A stretch of DNA of 64,000 nt from Mycobacterium sp. ENV421 (GTDB taxonomy: Bacteria; Actinomycetota; Actinomycetes; Mycobacteriales; Mycobacteriaceae). Below the pieces are notes generated by a model that had not been told where the DNA came from, made no database searches, and worked only from the letters and a program-made list of their open reading frames with translations. Positions 1-8,394 of the stretch are shown one piece after another. Every line of letters starts with the position of its first letter. Position 1 is the first letter of the stretch. The position numbers and the translations under genes are program-made. Where the stretch lies: the NCBI RefSeq assembly GCF_002887815.1, contig NZ_PDHO01000002.1:371474-435473 (forward strand), in the 5' to 3' direction.

Positions 1-917
1 GTCAGGGTCGGCTGGTTGCCGCCGATGATGTTCTTGTTACTGAGGTAGAGCCACAGCGAGTCGACGGCCAAGTAGCCCTGAAGGAATGGCTGCTGATCGA
101 CGGCCCACTGCACGTCCCCCTTCTGAATCGCGTCGACGAGCGCCGCGTTGGTGTCGAAGGTGGCAACCTTGGCGTTGCTGTTTGCGTTCTTGACCGACTG
201 GACTGCGGTCAGCGCGAACGGCGCCCCGAGAGTCAGAACCGCGTCGACGCCCGGATCCTGCTGGAGCTTCGCGGTGATCGTCGATTCCACCGACGGCATG
301 TCCTTGCCGTTGACGTTGAGGATCTCCGTTGCGGGGAAGGTGTTCTTCACACCTGCGCAGCGCGCTTCGAGATCCACGTGACCCTGTTCCTGGATGACGC
401 ACACCACCTTCTTGGCGCCTTCGGACTGCAGCCGCTTGCCCGCCTCTTGGCCGGCGATGTAGCCGTCCTGGCCGAAGTACTCCTTGACGCCCATCGCCTG
501 CCAGGCGTCAAGGCCGGCGTTGAACGCAACCACGGGGATGCCTTTGGATTCGGCGCTCTGCACGGCGGCCTTCATCGCGTCCGGCTTGGCCAGTGTCACG
601 GCGATACCCTTGACACCACTGTCGATTGCGCTCTGGACCAGGTTGGCCTGATTGGGCGCCTCGGGATCGCTGGAGTAGCGCAGCTCGAGGTTGTCTTTCT
701 TGGCAGCGGTCTCGGCACCCTTGCGGACGAGATCCCAGAAGGAATCACCGGGCGCCTCGTGGGTGATCATCGCGATGGTCATCCGTGGCGTGTCGACGGT
801 GCCGCCGCCCGAACCGCTTCCGTTGTCCCGCGGTTTGCCGCCGGTGGCGGAGCAGGCAGCCAGCCCGATCACGACCGCGCTCACCCCTGCCACAGCCGCT
901 AGCCGATTGAACTTCAT
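1..917 (-). CDS. Sugar ABC transporter substrate-binding lipoprotein (cut by window start)
   Basis: The C-terminus lies beyond the window edge and about 305 codons are visible. The N-terminus is a lipoprotein signal: Arg5, a hydrophobic stretch and LAAC with lipid-bearing Cys22, then a Gly/Ser-rich linker. The mature part reads as a type I periplasmic binding protein of the RbsB-like (Peripla_BP_4) family: a first strand ending near MITHEAPGDSFW, a DSGVKGIAVTL segment and a PGVDAVLTLG segment. It would capture a sugar or cyclitol outside the membrane for an ABC importer whose other genes should lie further left. AAGGAG sits 5 nt before the ATG. It diverges from the isomerase gene across a promoter holding a putative IolR site, so myo-inositol or a related cyclitol is the most likely ligand; that is inference from context. 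Confidence 0.88.
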   Translation of the reverse strand, partial: MKFNRLAAVAGVSAVVIGLAACSATGGKPRDNGSGSGGGTVDTPRMTIAMITHEAPGDSFWDLVRKGAETAAKKDNLELRYSSDPEAPNQANLVQSAIDSGVKGIAVTLAKPDAMKAAVQSAESKGIPVVAFNAGLDAWQAMGVKEYFGQDGYIAGQEAGKRLQSEGAKKVVCVIQEQGHVDLEARCAGVKNTFPATEILNVNGKDMPSVESTITAKLQQDPGVDAVLTLGAPFALTAVQSVKNANSNAKVATFDTNAALVDAIQKGDVQWAVDQQPFLQGYLAVDSLWLYLSNKNIIGGNQPTL

Positions 918-996
918 GCCGACTCCTTGTCTCCATCGCGGTGTTCGTCGCCCACGACACGCCCTTGCCTCGATGTAATACGGCTCACAGCAGAAA

Positions 997-1016
997 GTCA
1001 ATACTTTGTTAGGACA
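997..1016. promoter_or_regulatory. Putative IolR operator A and divergent promoter
   Basis: The block GTCAATACTTTGTTAGGACA is matched in inverted orientation by the site upstream of iolC (14 of the first 14 bases bar one, plus the GACA end). On the minus strand it contains TGTCCTAACA, which fits KGWCHTRACA, the consensus I recall for the GntR regulator IolR of Corynebacterium glutamicum. Reading leftward, TTGACT (1001-996) is a good -35 for the binding-protein gene, with a weak -10 around 973-980. A bound regulator would sit against both divergent promoters. Confidence 0.6.
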
Positions 1017-1037
1017 TTCGGACTGCAGGTCAAATGC

Positions 1038-1043
1038 TAGGGT
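1038..1043 (+). promoter_or_regulatory. -10 element for a leaderless isomerase mRNA
   Basis: TAGGGT, preceded by TGC as an extended -10, ends 6 nt before the GTG start of the isomerase gene. This places the transcript start on the GTG itself. No Shine-Dalgarno sequence is present, which fits a leaderless mRNA as is common in mycobacteria. Confidence 0.5.
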
Positions 1044-1049
1044 GCCGGG

Positions 1050-1823
1050 GTGAGCGACTTTGACCTGGCGGTATGCGCTGAGATGGTGTTTCGCGATCTG
1101 CCGCTTCTCGAGCGGGTGCGACGCATCCACGGGCTGGGCTTCGCGGTGGAGATCTGGAGCTGGCACGACAAGGACCTCCCCGCACTCGCCGCAACCGGCG
1201 CGCGGTTCTCGTCGATGACCGGGTATCTGCACGGCGATCTGATCGACCCGGCCGGAGCCGACGAGGTGGTGCAGACCGCACAGCTGAGCATCAAAGCCGC
1301 TGAGACGCTAGGCGTGCCGCGGTTGAACCTGCACACCGCAGAACTCGTCAACGGTCAGGCCGCCCGGCCACGGCAGCGGGCCTCCGGGCAGATGTGGCTG
1401 ACCGCGCAGCACACGCTGGAACGGATCGGAGAACTCGGCGCCGCCGCGGGCGTGACGTTCTGCGTGGAGAACCTGAACACGATCGTCGATCACCCCGGCG
1501 TCCCCCTGGCCCGCGCCAAGGACACGCTCGCGCTCGTCGAGGGGGTCGACCACCCGAACGTCAAGATGATGCTCGACCTCTACCACGCCCAGATCGGCGA
1601 GGGGAATCTCGTGGAGCTGGTGCGCCGGTGCGGCTCGGTGATCGGCGAGATCCAGGTGGCTGACGTACCGGGCCGATGCGAGCCGGGCACCGGCGAGATC
1701 CACTACCCCGCGATCGCAACGGCGTTGCGCGACATGGGTTATCGCGGCACGATCGGCCTGGAGGCATGGGCAGCCGATGACAGTGACGAGGCGCTGGCGG
1801 CCTTCCGCGCCGCCTTCTCCTGA
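1050..1823 (+). CDS. TIM-barrel sugar isomerase, hydroxypyruvate isomerase-like
   Basis: A 257-residue protein of the xylose-isomerase-like TIM-barrel superfamily (AP_endonuc_2). The CVENLNT strand, the LDLYHAQIGEGNL strand with metal-ligand Asp and His, and the EPGTGEIHYP segment near residue 210 resemble hydroxypyruvate isomerase (Hyi), followed by a GLEAW end with the last metal-ligand Glu. It would interconvert a hydroxy-keto sugar acid or a related sugar in the cytoplasm. The GTG start is set by the -10 element just upstream. It diverges from the binding-protein gene and converges on the GntR gene, so it probably belongs to the inositol regulon. The exact substrate is not shown by sequence; an IolH/IolI-like role in cyclitol metabolism is an alternative. 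Confidence 0.85.
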   Translation: MSDFDLAVCAEMVFRDLPLLERVRRIHGLGFAVEIWSWHDKDLPALAATGARFSSMTGYLHGDLIDPAGADEVVQTAQLSIKAAETLGVPRLNLHTAELVNGQAARPRQRASGQMWLTAQHTLERIGELGAAAGVTFCVENLNTIVDHPGVPLARAKDTLALVEGVDHPNVKMMLDLYHAQIGEGNLVELVRRCGSVIGEIQVADVPGRCEPGTGEIHYPAIATALRDMGYRGTIGLEAWAADDSDEALAAFRAAFS

Positions 1824-1827
1824 CGCC

Positions 1828-1883
1828 GAACAGACAGAAACTCCCCCGATACGCCGAACGTTCGGGGGAGTTTCTGTCTGTTC
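1828..1883. terminator. Perfect 22-bp hairpin between convergent genes
   Basis: The arms GAACAGACAGAAACTCCCCC-GA (1828-1849) and their exact reverse complement (1862-1883) flank a 12-nt loop. It starts 5 nt after the isomerase stop and ends 18 nt before the end of the convergent GntR gene, so it can terminate both. There is no long U-tract on either strand. The stem is much longer than a normal intrinsic terminator. Confidence 0.75.
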
Positions 1884-1900
1884 GCGCAAGAACTAGAACG

Positions 1901-2632
1901 TCAGCGGTCGACGAGCGTGGTGTCGAAGTAGTACCGGGCGGCGCGATAGCAATGTGTACCGAATTCGACGGCGCGGCCGGAATCGTCGAATGCCGTGCGG
2001 TCCATGGTCAGCAGCGGCGCGCCCGGCTTCTCGTCGAGCAGTCGTGCTTCACTTCGGCTGGCCGCCCTCGCGCCGATGCGCTGGCTGGCCAGCCGGATAT
2101 GGACGCCGCGGCCCCGCAGTGACTGATACAGCCCGCTGCGTTCCAGTTCCTCGGCATCCGGGGCGATCTCGACCGGAAGGTAATTGGTCATCAGGGCCAG
2201 CGGCTCACCGTTGGCGCAGCGGAGTCGTTTGATGCAGGCGACCTCGCGACCCTCGGCAAGACTCAGTTCACGCGCGACGTCCTCGTTCGGCGGACCGACG
2301 TGGTACTCCAGCAGTTGGGTGGTGGGGTCCTGTCCCGCCCGGGACAGGTCGTCGAACAGGCTCGTCAGTTCGACGCGGCGATGGACCGGATTCTGGACGA
2401 CCTGGGTTCCGACACCCCGCTTGCGCACCAGAAGACCCTTGTCGACGAGTTCCTGAATGGCTCGCCGCGTGGTCGGCCGCGACAGCGTCAACCTCTTGGC
2501 CAATGCGAGTTCATTTTCGAAACGGTCGCCCGGCGCGAGTTCGCCACTACGGATTGCCGCCTCGATTGCCTGGGAGAGCTGGTAGTACAGGGGAACGGGG
2601 CTTGACCTGTCCAGTTCAACCGCCAACGGCAC
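1901..2632 (-). CDS. iolR: GntR/HutC-type transcription regulator of the inositol genes
   Basis: A 243-residue regulator. Residues about 10-75 form a GntR winged helix-turn-helix (PLYYQLSQAIEAAIRSGEL, then RPTTRRAIQELVDKGLLVRK), and residues about 95-240 form a UTRA ligand-binding domain. The frame stays open upstream, but GGAG lies 5 nt before the GTG chosen here, which gives the usual family N-terminus. It is transcribed away from iolC, and matching operator blocks lie upstream of iolC/this gene and of the binding-protein/isomerase pair. By family and position it should repress the locus until an inositol-derived ligand binds. The symbol rests on context and the operator match, not on direct evidence. 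Confidence 0.82.
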   Translation of the reverse strand: MPLAVELDRSSPVPLYYQLSQAIEAAIRSGELAPGDRFENELALAKRLTLSRPTTRRAIQELVDKGLLVRKRGVGTQVVQNPVHRRVELTSLFDDLSRAGQDPTTQLLEYHVGPPNEDVARELSLAEGREVACIKRLRCANGEPLALMTNYLPVEIAPDAEELERSGLYQSLRGRGVHIRLASQRIGARAASRSEARLLDEKPGAPLLTMDRTAFDDSGRAVEFGTHCYRAARYYFDTTLVDR

Positions 2633-2703
2633 ATCGACTCCGATCTCGAACTCGAAAACCCAACAGTAGCTGCACTCTAACATCTATTGAGCAAAAGACA
2701 GAA

Positions 2704-2724
2704 TGTCAGGACAAAGTATTGACA
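2704..2724. promoter_or_regulatory. Putative IolR operator B upstream of iolC
   Basis: The plus strand reads TGTCAGGACAAAGTATTGAC followed by A. The reverse complement of its first ten bases, TGTCCTGACA, fits KGWCHTRACA perfectly. TTGACA at 2719-2724 is a consensus -35 for rightward transcription into iolC. Alignment with operator A continues past the box (both share ACAAAGTATTGAC and a downstream GCTGTGA), so the two promoters look homologous. I see no clear -10 for iolC. Confidence 0.6.
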
Positions 2725-2786
2725 TAGCGCTGTGACGCGGGGCACGCTCGTACACAAGTCCCCACCGAGCCCTGAAGAGAGCTGAC

Positions 2787-3758
2787 GTGACTACTGACGC
2801 ACCGTTCGACGTACTCGCCATCGGGCGCAGTGGCGTCGACATCTATCCGCTGCAGATCGGCGTCGGGCTCGAACGCGTGGAATCCTTCGGCAAGTTCCTC
2901 GGCGGTAGCGCAGCCAACGTCTCGGTGGCCGCCGCGCGACTGGGCAACCGCACCGCGCTGATCTCCGGAGTCGGCGCAGATCCGTTCGGCCGGTTCGTCC
3001 GTGACGAATTGAGCCGCCTCGGCGTGGACAACCGCTATGTCACCATTGACCCGCAATACCCGACTCCGGTGACCTTCTGCGAGATCTTCCCGCCGGACGA
3101 CTTCCCGCTGTACTTCTACCGCAAGCCGTCGGCGCCCGATCTGCAGATCACCGCCGCCGACATCGACCTCGACACCGTACGCAACGCCCGGCTGTACTGG
3201 TCGACCGTCACCGGTCTCTCCGAAGAGCCCAGCCGCGGTGCGCATTTCGCGGCGTGGGAGGCGCGCGCACGCAGACCATTGACGGTTCTGGACCTCGACT
3301 ACCGGCCGATGTTCTGGGACTCCCCCGCCGCCGCCACCGCGCAGGTTCAGCGTGCACTGGCCCACGTGACAGTCGCTGTCGGCAACCGCGAAGAGTGTGA
3401 GATCGCCGTCGGGGAAACCAACCCGCACAAGGCCGCCGACGCACTGCTCGACCTCGGCGTCCAGCTGGCGATCGTCAAGCAGGGCCCGCGCGGGGTGCTG
3501 GGCAAGACCCGCAGCGCCTCGGTGACGGTGCCGCCGGTGGACGTCGACGTCGTCAACGGCCTCGGCGCGGGCGACAGCTTCGGCGGCAGCCTGTGCCACG
3601 GCCTGCTGCATGGCTGGCCGCTGGAGAAGACGCTGCGCTACGCCAACGCGGCCGGCGCGATCGTCGCGTCGCGGCTGGAATGCTCGACGGCGATGCCAAC
3701 CGCTGACGAGGTGGCCGAACTCGCCGACCAGACGGCGGTGGGGGCCGTGAATGTCTAA
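2787..3758 (+). CDS. iolC: 5-dehydro-2-deoxygluconokinase (IolC), PfkB family
   Basis: A 323-residue ribokinase-family (PfkB) kinase. The N-terminal IGRSGVDIYP, the GGSAANVSVAAARLG substrate segment and the C-terminal GLGAGDSFGGSL motif with the catalytic Asp are intact. In the inositol pathway it phosphorylates 5-dehydro-2-deoxy-D-gluconate with ATP. It starts at GTG with an AGAG-rich weak ribosome site and overlaps the next gene by 8 nt, so the two are translationally coupled. It is the first gene of the six-gene iol operon, directly behind operator B. Confidence 0.93.
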   Translation: MTTDAPFDVLAIGRSGVDIYPLQIGVGLERVESFGKFLGGSAANVSVAAARLGNRTALISGVGADPFGRFVRDELSRLGVDNRYVTIDPQYPTPVTFCEIFPPDDFPLYFYRKPSAPDLQITAADIDLDTVRNARLYWSTVTGLSEEPSRGAHFAAWEARARRPLTVLDLDYRPMFWDSPAAATAQVQRALAHVTVAVGNREECEIAVGETNPHKAADALLDLGVQLAIVKQGPRGVLGKTRSASVTVPPVDVDVVNGLGAGDSFGGSLCHGLLHGWPLEKTLRYANAAGAIVASRLECSTAMPTADEVAELADQTAVGAVNV

Positions 3759-4629
3759 CGTCTGCAAGGACTACGCGGACATCACCGATCTGCGCGCTAC
3801 CGACCCAGCCGCGATCGCGCGGGCGTGGCAGGAGCGCACCACCCGGCCCGTCCTGCGCGGCAACGGACGGCTGATGATCGTCGCCGCCGACCATCCGGCC
3901 CGCGGCGCCCTGGCCGTCGGCGCACGGCCCACCGCGATGAACAGCCGCACCGATCTGCTCGACCGGCTGCGCTGCGCGCTCGCCGATCCCGGCGTCGACG
4001 GGGTGCTGGCCACCTCCGACATCCTCGATGACCTGCTGCTGCTCGGCGCACTCGAGGACAAGGTGGTCTTCTCCTCGATGAATCGCGGCGGCCTGGCCGG
4101 CGCCTGTTTCGAGCTCGACGACCGGATGACGGCCGCGACCGCCGCATCGACTGCCGCGGCGAAGATGAACGGCGGAAAGATGTTGTGCCGCATCGACCTC
4201 GCCGATCCGGGCACAGTCACCACCCTGGCCGCATGCGCGCAGGCCGTCGACGAGCTGGCCGCCCACGGCTTGATTGCGATGCTCGAACCGTTCTTGTCCA
4301 GCCGGGTCGACGGCAAGGTGCGCAACGACCTGAGCCCCGATGCGGTGATCAAGTCCATCCATATCAGCCAGGGGCTGGGATCGACGTCGGCCTACACCTG
4401 GATGAAGCTGCCGGTCGTCGACGACATGGAGCGAGTGATGGACTCCACGACCTTGCCGACTCTCCTGCTGGGCGGCGACCCCGCCGATCCCGACGAGGCG
4501 TTCGCCAGTTGGGAGAAGGCATTGTCGCTGCCGTCGGTGCGGGGTCTGATCGTCGGCCGCACTCTGCTGTATCCGACGGATGACGATGTGAGTTCCGCGG
4601 TCGCGACAGCCGTGGCGATGGTGAGGTGA
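3751..4629 (+). CDS. Class I aldolase-like (beta/alpha)8 protein of iol operons (Cgl0159 family)
   Basis: A 292-residue TIM-barrel protein of the DeoC/LacD aldolase type, matching the Cgl0159-type protein that accompanies actinobacterial iol clusters. Visible features are ADHPARGALAVG near residue 50, DGVLATSDILDDLLLLGALE, and GGKMLCRIDLADPGT near residue 145, whose Lys could form the Schiff base. The likely reaction is cleavage of 2-deoxy-5-keto-gluconate 6-phosphate to dihydroxyacetone phosphate and malonic semialdehyde, since no other aldolase is present in the operon. The ATG overlaps the end of iolC. The exact reaction is inferred from pathway need, not from motif proof. Confidence 0.8.
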   Translation: MSNVCKDYADITDLRATDPAAIARAWQERTTRPVLRGNGRLMIVAADHPARGALAVGARPTAMNSRTDLLDRLRCALADPGVDGVLATSDILDDLLLLGALEDKVVFSSMNRGGLAGACFELDDRMTAATAASTAAAKMNGGKMLCRIDLADPGTVTTLAACAQAVDELAAHGLIAMLEPFLSSRVDGKVRNDLSPDAVIKSIHISQGLGSTSAYTWMKLPVVDDMERVMDSTTLPTLLLGGDPADPDEAFASWEKALSLPSVRGLIVGRTLLYPTDDDVSSAVATAVAMVR

Positions 4630-4635
4630 CAACGG

Positions 4636-5511
4636 ATGAACAGCAAGTACTACATTCCCGCCCGCAGCGCCGAGTTGCCGTTCACCGTCGACGTGACGCC
4701 CGAGTCCGCGGGATGGGCGGAGTCCTCGCTACAGGTGGTGGAACTGGATGACAGCCAAACCATCGAGCTGACCACCGGCGGTACCGAGGTGATGATCCTG
4801 CCGCTATCGGGGGGCGGCAGGATCGACTGTGCCGGAGACACATTCGAGCTGTCAGGGCGCGAATCGGTTTTCGACGGGCCTGCCGACATGGTCTACCTCG
4901 GCATCGACCAGACGTTCACGCTGACCGGTGAAGGCCGCTTCGCGATCTGTGGGGCGCGCGCCACCCGGTCCTTCCCGAACCGCCGGGTCGCGGCAGCCGA
5001 CGTGGCCGTCGAGTTACGCGGGGCCGGCAACTGTAGCCGCCAGGTGCACAACTTCGGCACCGCAACCACGTTCGAGGCCGACTCGCTGATCGCCTGCGAG
5101 GTCATCACCCCCGGCGGCAATTGGTCGAGCTATCCCGCGCACAAGCATGAGGAGAACAGCGACGTCGAGACGCAGCTCGAGGAGATCTACTACTTCGAGA
5201 TCGCCGACAGCCCGGCAGGCACCCCCGGCTTCGGCTATCACCGTGTCTACGGCACCCCGCAGCGCCCGATCGAGGTGCTCGAAGAAGTCCGCTCGGGCGA
5301 CGTGGTGCTCGTACCGCACGGCTACCACGGTCCGTCGATCGCCGCGCCCGGCCACCACATGTACTACCTCAACGTGATGGCCGGCTCCGGACCGAACCGG
5401 GCCTGGCTGATCTGTGACGACCCGAACCACACCTGGCTGCGCGGCAGCTGGGAACACCAGCAGGTCGATCCCCGGCTGCCGATGGGCAGCCCGTCCGGGC
5501 AAGGAGTCTGA
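4636..5511 (+). CDS. iolB: 5-deoxy-glucuronate isomerase (IolB)
   Basis: A 291-residue bicupin of the KduI/IolB family. The second cupin carries YPAHKHEENSDVETQLEEIYYFE with the metal-binding His-x-His and Glu ligands, and a downstream VLVPHGYHGPS with the last His. It converts 5-deoxy-glucuronate to 5-dehydro-2-deoxy-gluconate. The length is normal for the family. It begins 6 nt after the previous stop and ends 2 nt before the iolD start, so it sits tightly inside the operon. Confidence 0.94.
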   Translation: MNSKYYIPARSAELPFTVDVTPESAGWAESSLQVVELDDSQTIELTTGGTEVMILPLSGGGRIDCAGDTFELSGRESVFDGPADMVYLGIDQTFTLTGEGRFAICGARATRSFPNRRVAAADVAVELRGAGNCSRQVHNFGTATTFEADSLIACEVITPGGNWSSYPAHKHEENSDVETQLEEIYYFEIADSPAGTPGFGYHRVYGTPQRPIEVLEEVRSGDVVLVPHGYHGPSIAAPGHHMYYLNVMAGSGPNRAWLICDDPNHTWLRGSWEHQQVDPRLPMGSPSGQGV

Positions 5512-5513
5512 TC

Positions 5514-7463
5514 GTGGTATCCACCGCGCCGAAGTCGACCGAGAAGCTGGCCGACTCCGAAGGCACCGTGCGACTCACCGTGGCACAGGCCACCATTCGG
5601 TTCCTTGCCAACCAGTACGTCGAGCGTGACGGGGTACGCCGGAAGTTCTTCGCCGGATGCCTGGGCATCTTCGGCCATGGCAACGTGGCCGGCCTGGGTC
5701 AGGCGCTGCTGCAGGACGAAGTCGAATCGCTGGCGGCCGGTCGCCCGCCGGGTCTCAAATATGTGCTGGGCCGCAACGAGCAGGCCATGGTGCACACCGC
5801 CGTCGCGTACGCCCGGCAGAAGGACCGCCTGGAGGCCTGGGCCGTCACCGCGAGCGTCGGACCCGGATCCACCAACATGCTCACCGGTGCGGCGTTGGCG
5901 ACCATCAACCGGCTGCCGGTGCTACTGCTGCCTGCCGACACCTTCGCCACCCGGGTCAGTTCACCCGTGCTGCAGGAGCTCGAGCTGCCGTCCTCCGGTG
6001 ACGTCACGGTCAACGATGCGTTCAAGCCGTTGTCACGCTACTTCGATCGGGTGTGGCGACCCGAGCAGCTGCCCGCCGCACTTCTGGGTGCCATGCGCGT
6101 GCTCACCGACCCGGTCGAAACCGGAGCGGCCACCGTATCGATCCCCCAGGATGTGCAAGCGCAAGCCCACGACTGGCCGGAATCGCTGTTCGCCGAACGC
6201 ACGTGGCACGTCGCCCGTCCGCAGCCGGAACGTGCGGTGATCACCCGCGCCGCCGAGATCATCGCCGCCGCGACCAAGCCGCTGATCATCGCCGGTGGCG
6301 GCGTGCACTACTCGGAAGCCGAAGACGCCCTGGCCGCGTTCTGTGAGCAGACCGGCATCCCGGTCTCCGAAAGCCAGGCCGGCAAGGGGTCACTGCGTTT
6401 CGACCATCCGCAGTCGGTCGGGGCCGTCGGCTCGACGGGAACCACGGCGGCCAACGCACTGGCCGCCGACGCCGACGTGATCATCGGGATCGGAACCCGC
6501 TACAGCGATTTCACCTCGGCATCGCGCACCGCGTTCAACAACCCCGACGTCCGGTTCGTCAACATCAATGTCGCCTCGCTGGATTCGGTGAAACAGGGCG
6601 GCGTCAGCGTCGTGTCGGATGCCCGGGAAGCCATCGACGCGCTGGGTACCGCACTCAAGGGCTACACCGTCAGCGACGAATATCGTTCCCGGGTAACCGA
6701 ACTGGCCGCCGAGTGGGACGACACCGTATCGTCGGCGTACAGCTGCGAGGACGGTGCGCCGCTCAACCAGAATCAGGTCATCGGCCTGGTCAACACACTC
6801 TCAGATCCCCGTGATGTGGTGGTGTGCGCGGCCGGGTCGATGCCCGGGGACCTGCACAAGCTGTGGCGCGCCCGCGACCGCAAGGGCTATCACGTCGAAT
6901 ACGGCTACTCGTGCATGGGTTACGAGATCGCCGGCGGTATCGGCGTACGGATGGCCGACGCCGACCGCGACGTGTTCGTCATGGTCGGCGACGGCTCCTA
7001 CCTGATGATGGCCACCGAGCTGGTGACCGCCGTCCAGGAGGGCATCAAGATCATCCCGGTCCTGGTGCAGAACCACGGATTCGCCTCCATCGGTGGGCTT
7101 TCGGAGTCACTGGGTTCGCAACGATTCGGTACCGCCTACCGGTACCGGACGGACGACGGCCGGCTCGACGGCGACACGCTGCCGGTCGATCTGGCCGCCA
7201 ATGCCGCCAGCCTGGGCGCCGACGTCATCAAGGTGGGCACGGCCGCGGAGTTCACCGACGCGGTCAAGACGGCCAAGGCATCGGAGCGCGTCACCGTCAT
7301 TCATGTGGAGACCGATCCGTTGATTTATGCGCCCGACAGTCAAAGCTGGTGGGACGTACCGGTCAGCCAGGAATCAACGTTGGCCTCCACTCAACAGGCC
7401 TACCAACGGTATGCGGACTGGAAGAAAGTTCAACGCCCTCTTATCAACCCGTCCGATCGCTAA
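5514..7463 (+). CDS. iolD: 3D-(3,5/4)-trihydroxycyclohexane-1,2-dione acylhydrolase (IolD)
   Basis: A 649-residue thiamine-diphosphate enzyme that opens the inositol ring dione. The N-terminal pyrimidine-binding domain has GRNEQAMVHTAVAYARQ with the conserved Glu, the central domain has PLIIAGGGVHYSEA, and the C-terminal domain has the ThDP motif GDGSYLMMATELV running to QNHGF. Length fits IolD (about 620-650). The GTG start is fixed by AAGGAG 7 nt upstream, inside the end of iolB. It is by far the longest gene of the operon and the pathway's committed ring-opening step. Confidence 0.95.
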   Translation: MVSTAPKSTEKLADSEGTVRLTVAQATIRFLANQYVERDGVRRKFFAGCLGIFGHGNVAGLGQALLQDEVESLAAGRPPGLKYVLGRNEQAMVHTAVAYARQKDRLEAWAVTASVGPGSTNMLTGAALATINRLPVLLLPADTFATRVSSPVLQELELPSSGDVTVNDAFKPLSRYFDRVWRPEQLPAALLGAMRVLTDPVETGAATVSIPQDVQAQAHDWPESLFAERTWHVARPQPERAVITRAAEIIAAATKPLIIAGGGVHYSEAEDALAAFCEQTGIPVSESQAGKGSLRFDHPQSVGAVGSTGTTAANALAADADVIIGIGTRYSDFTSASRTAFNNPDVRFVNINVASLDSVKQGGVSVVSDAREAIDALGTALKGYTVSDEYRSRVTELAAEWDDTVSSAYSCEDGAPLNQNQVIGLVNTLSDPRDVVVCAAGSMPGDLHKLWRARDRKGYHVEYGYSCMGYEIAGGIGVRMADADRDVFVMVGDGSYLMMATELVTAVQEGIKIIPVLVQNHGFASIGGLSESLGSQRFGTAYRYRTDDGRLDGDTLPVDLAANAASLGADVIKVGTAAEFTDAVKTAKASERVTVIHVETDPLIYAPDSQSWWDVPVSQESTLASTQQAYQRYADWKKVQRPLINPSDR

Positions 7464-7475
7464 GAGGCACGCACC

Positions 7476-8378
7476 GTGAGCACTATCATCGTCGGTTCCG
7501 CTCCCGACTCCTGGGGTGTGTGGTTCCCCGACGATCCGCAGCAGAGCCCGTACTCCCGGTTCCTCGACGAGGTCGCTGCGTCGGGCTACCAGTGGATCGA
7601 ACTGGGTCCGTTCGGCTACCTGCCCACCGACCCTCAGCAGCTCTCGGATGAGCTGGCGGCGCGCAACCTGAAGCTTTCGGCGGGGACGGTCTTCGAACAC
7701 CTGCATCACGACGATTCGTGGTCCGCAGTCTGGAAGCAGATCGAGGACGTCGCGAAACTGACTGCCGCCGTTGGCGGTAAGCATGTCGTGGTGATCCCGG
7801 AGATGTGGCGCGACCCGTCGTCCGGCGCGGTGCTGGAAGACCGAACTCTGACACCCGAGCAGTGGCGCAAGAAGACGCAGGGCATGAACGAACTGGGCAA
7901 GGCGATGTTCGAGCAGTATGGGGTGCGCGCGCAGTACCACCCGCACGCCGACAGTCACGTCGACACCGAGGAGCACGTCTACCGCTTTCTCGACAGCACC
8001 GACGGCGCATTCGTGAACCTGTGCCTGGACACCGGTCACATCTCCTATTGCGGCGGCGACAACATCGCGATCATCCGCCGCGCACCCGAGCGCATCGGTT
8101 ACCTTCACCTCAAGCAGGTCGATCCGGAAGTGCGAGCCAAGGTCGAAGCCGAGGACCTGCCGTTCGGCGAGGCCGTCAAGCTCGGCGCGATGACCGAGCC
8201 GCCACGCGGAATCCCGGACATGCCACCGCTTCTCGCCGAGATCGAGAAGCTCGGCATCGACGTGTTCGCGATCGTCGAGCAGGACATGTACCCGTGCGAG
8301 GTCGACGCTCCACTGCCCATCGCCACGCGCACCCGCAGTTACCTCGGATCCTGCGGCGTCCCGTCCGTCCGCTTTTAG
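7476..8378 (+). CDS. iolE: Inosose dehydratase (IolE), TIM barrel
   Basis: A 300-residue xylose-isomerase-like TIM barrel. The opening IVGSAPDSWGVWFPDD is typical of IolE. Metal-site residues are visible in VVVIPEM (Glu), LCLDTGHISYCGGDN (Asp and His), YLHLKQ (His) and FAIVEQDMYP (Glu). It dehydrates scyllo-inosose (2-keto-myo-inositol) to the dione used by IolD. The GTG start lies 12 nt after iolD with AAGAGG just upstream. A related IolH-like isomerase is the alternative, but the N-terminal signature favours IolE. Confidence 0.9.
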   Translation: MSTIIVGSAPDSWGVWFPDDPQQSPYSRFLDEVAASGYQWIELGPFGYLPTDPQQLSDELAARNLKLSAGTVFEHLHHDDSWSAVWKQIEDVAKLTAAVGGKHVVVIPEMWRDPSSGAVLEDRTLTPEQWRKKTQGMNELGKAMFEQYGVRAQYHPHADSHVDTEEHVYRFLDSTDGAFVNLCLDTGHISYCGGDNIAIIRRAPERIGYLHLKQVDPEVRAKVEAEDLPFGEAVKLGAMTEPPRGIPDMPPLLAEIEKLGIDVFAIVEQDMYPCEVDAPLPIATRTRSYLGSCGVPSVRF

Positions 8379-8394
8379 TTCAGGAGATCACGCC

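Noticed and set aside
6824..7651. Open plus-strand frame of 275 codons overlapping iolD and iolE
   Set aside because: Arg/Gly/His-rich out-of-frame translation across two well-supported genes.
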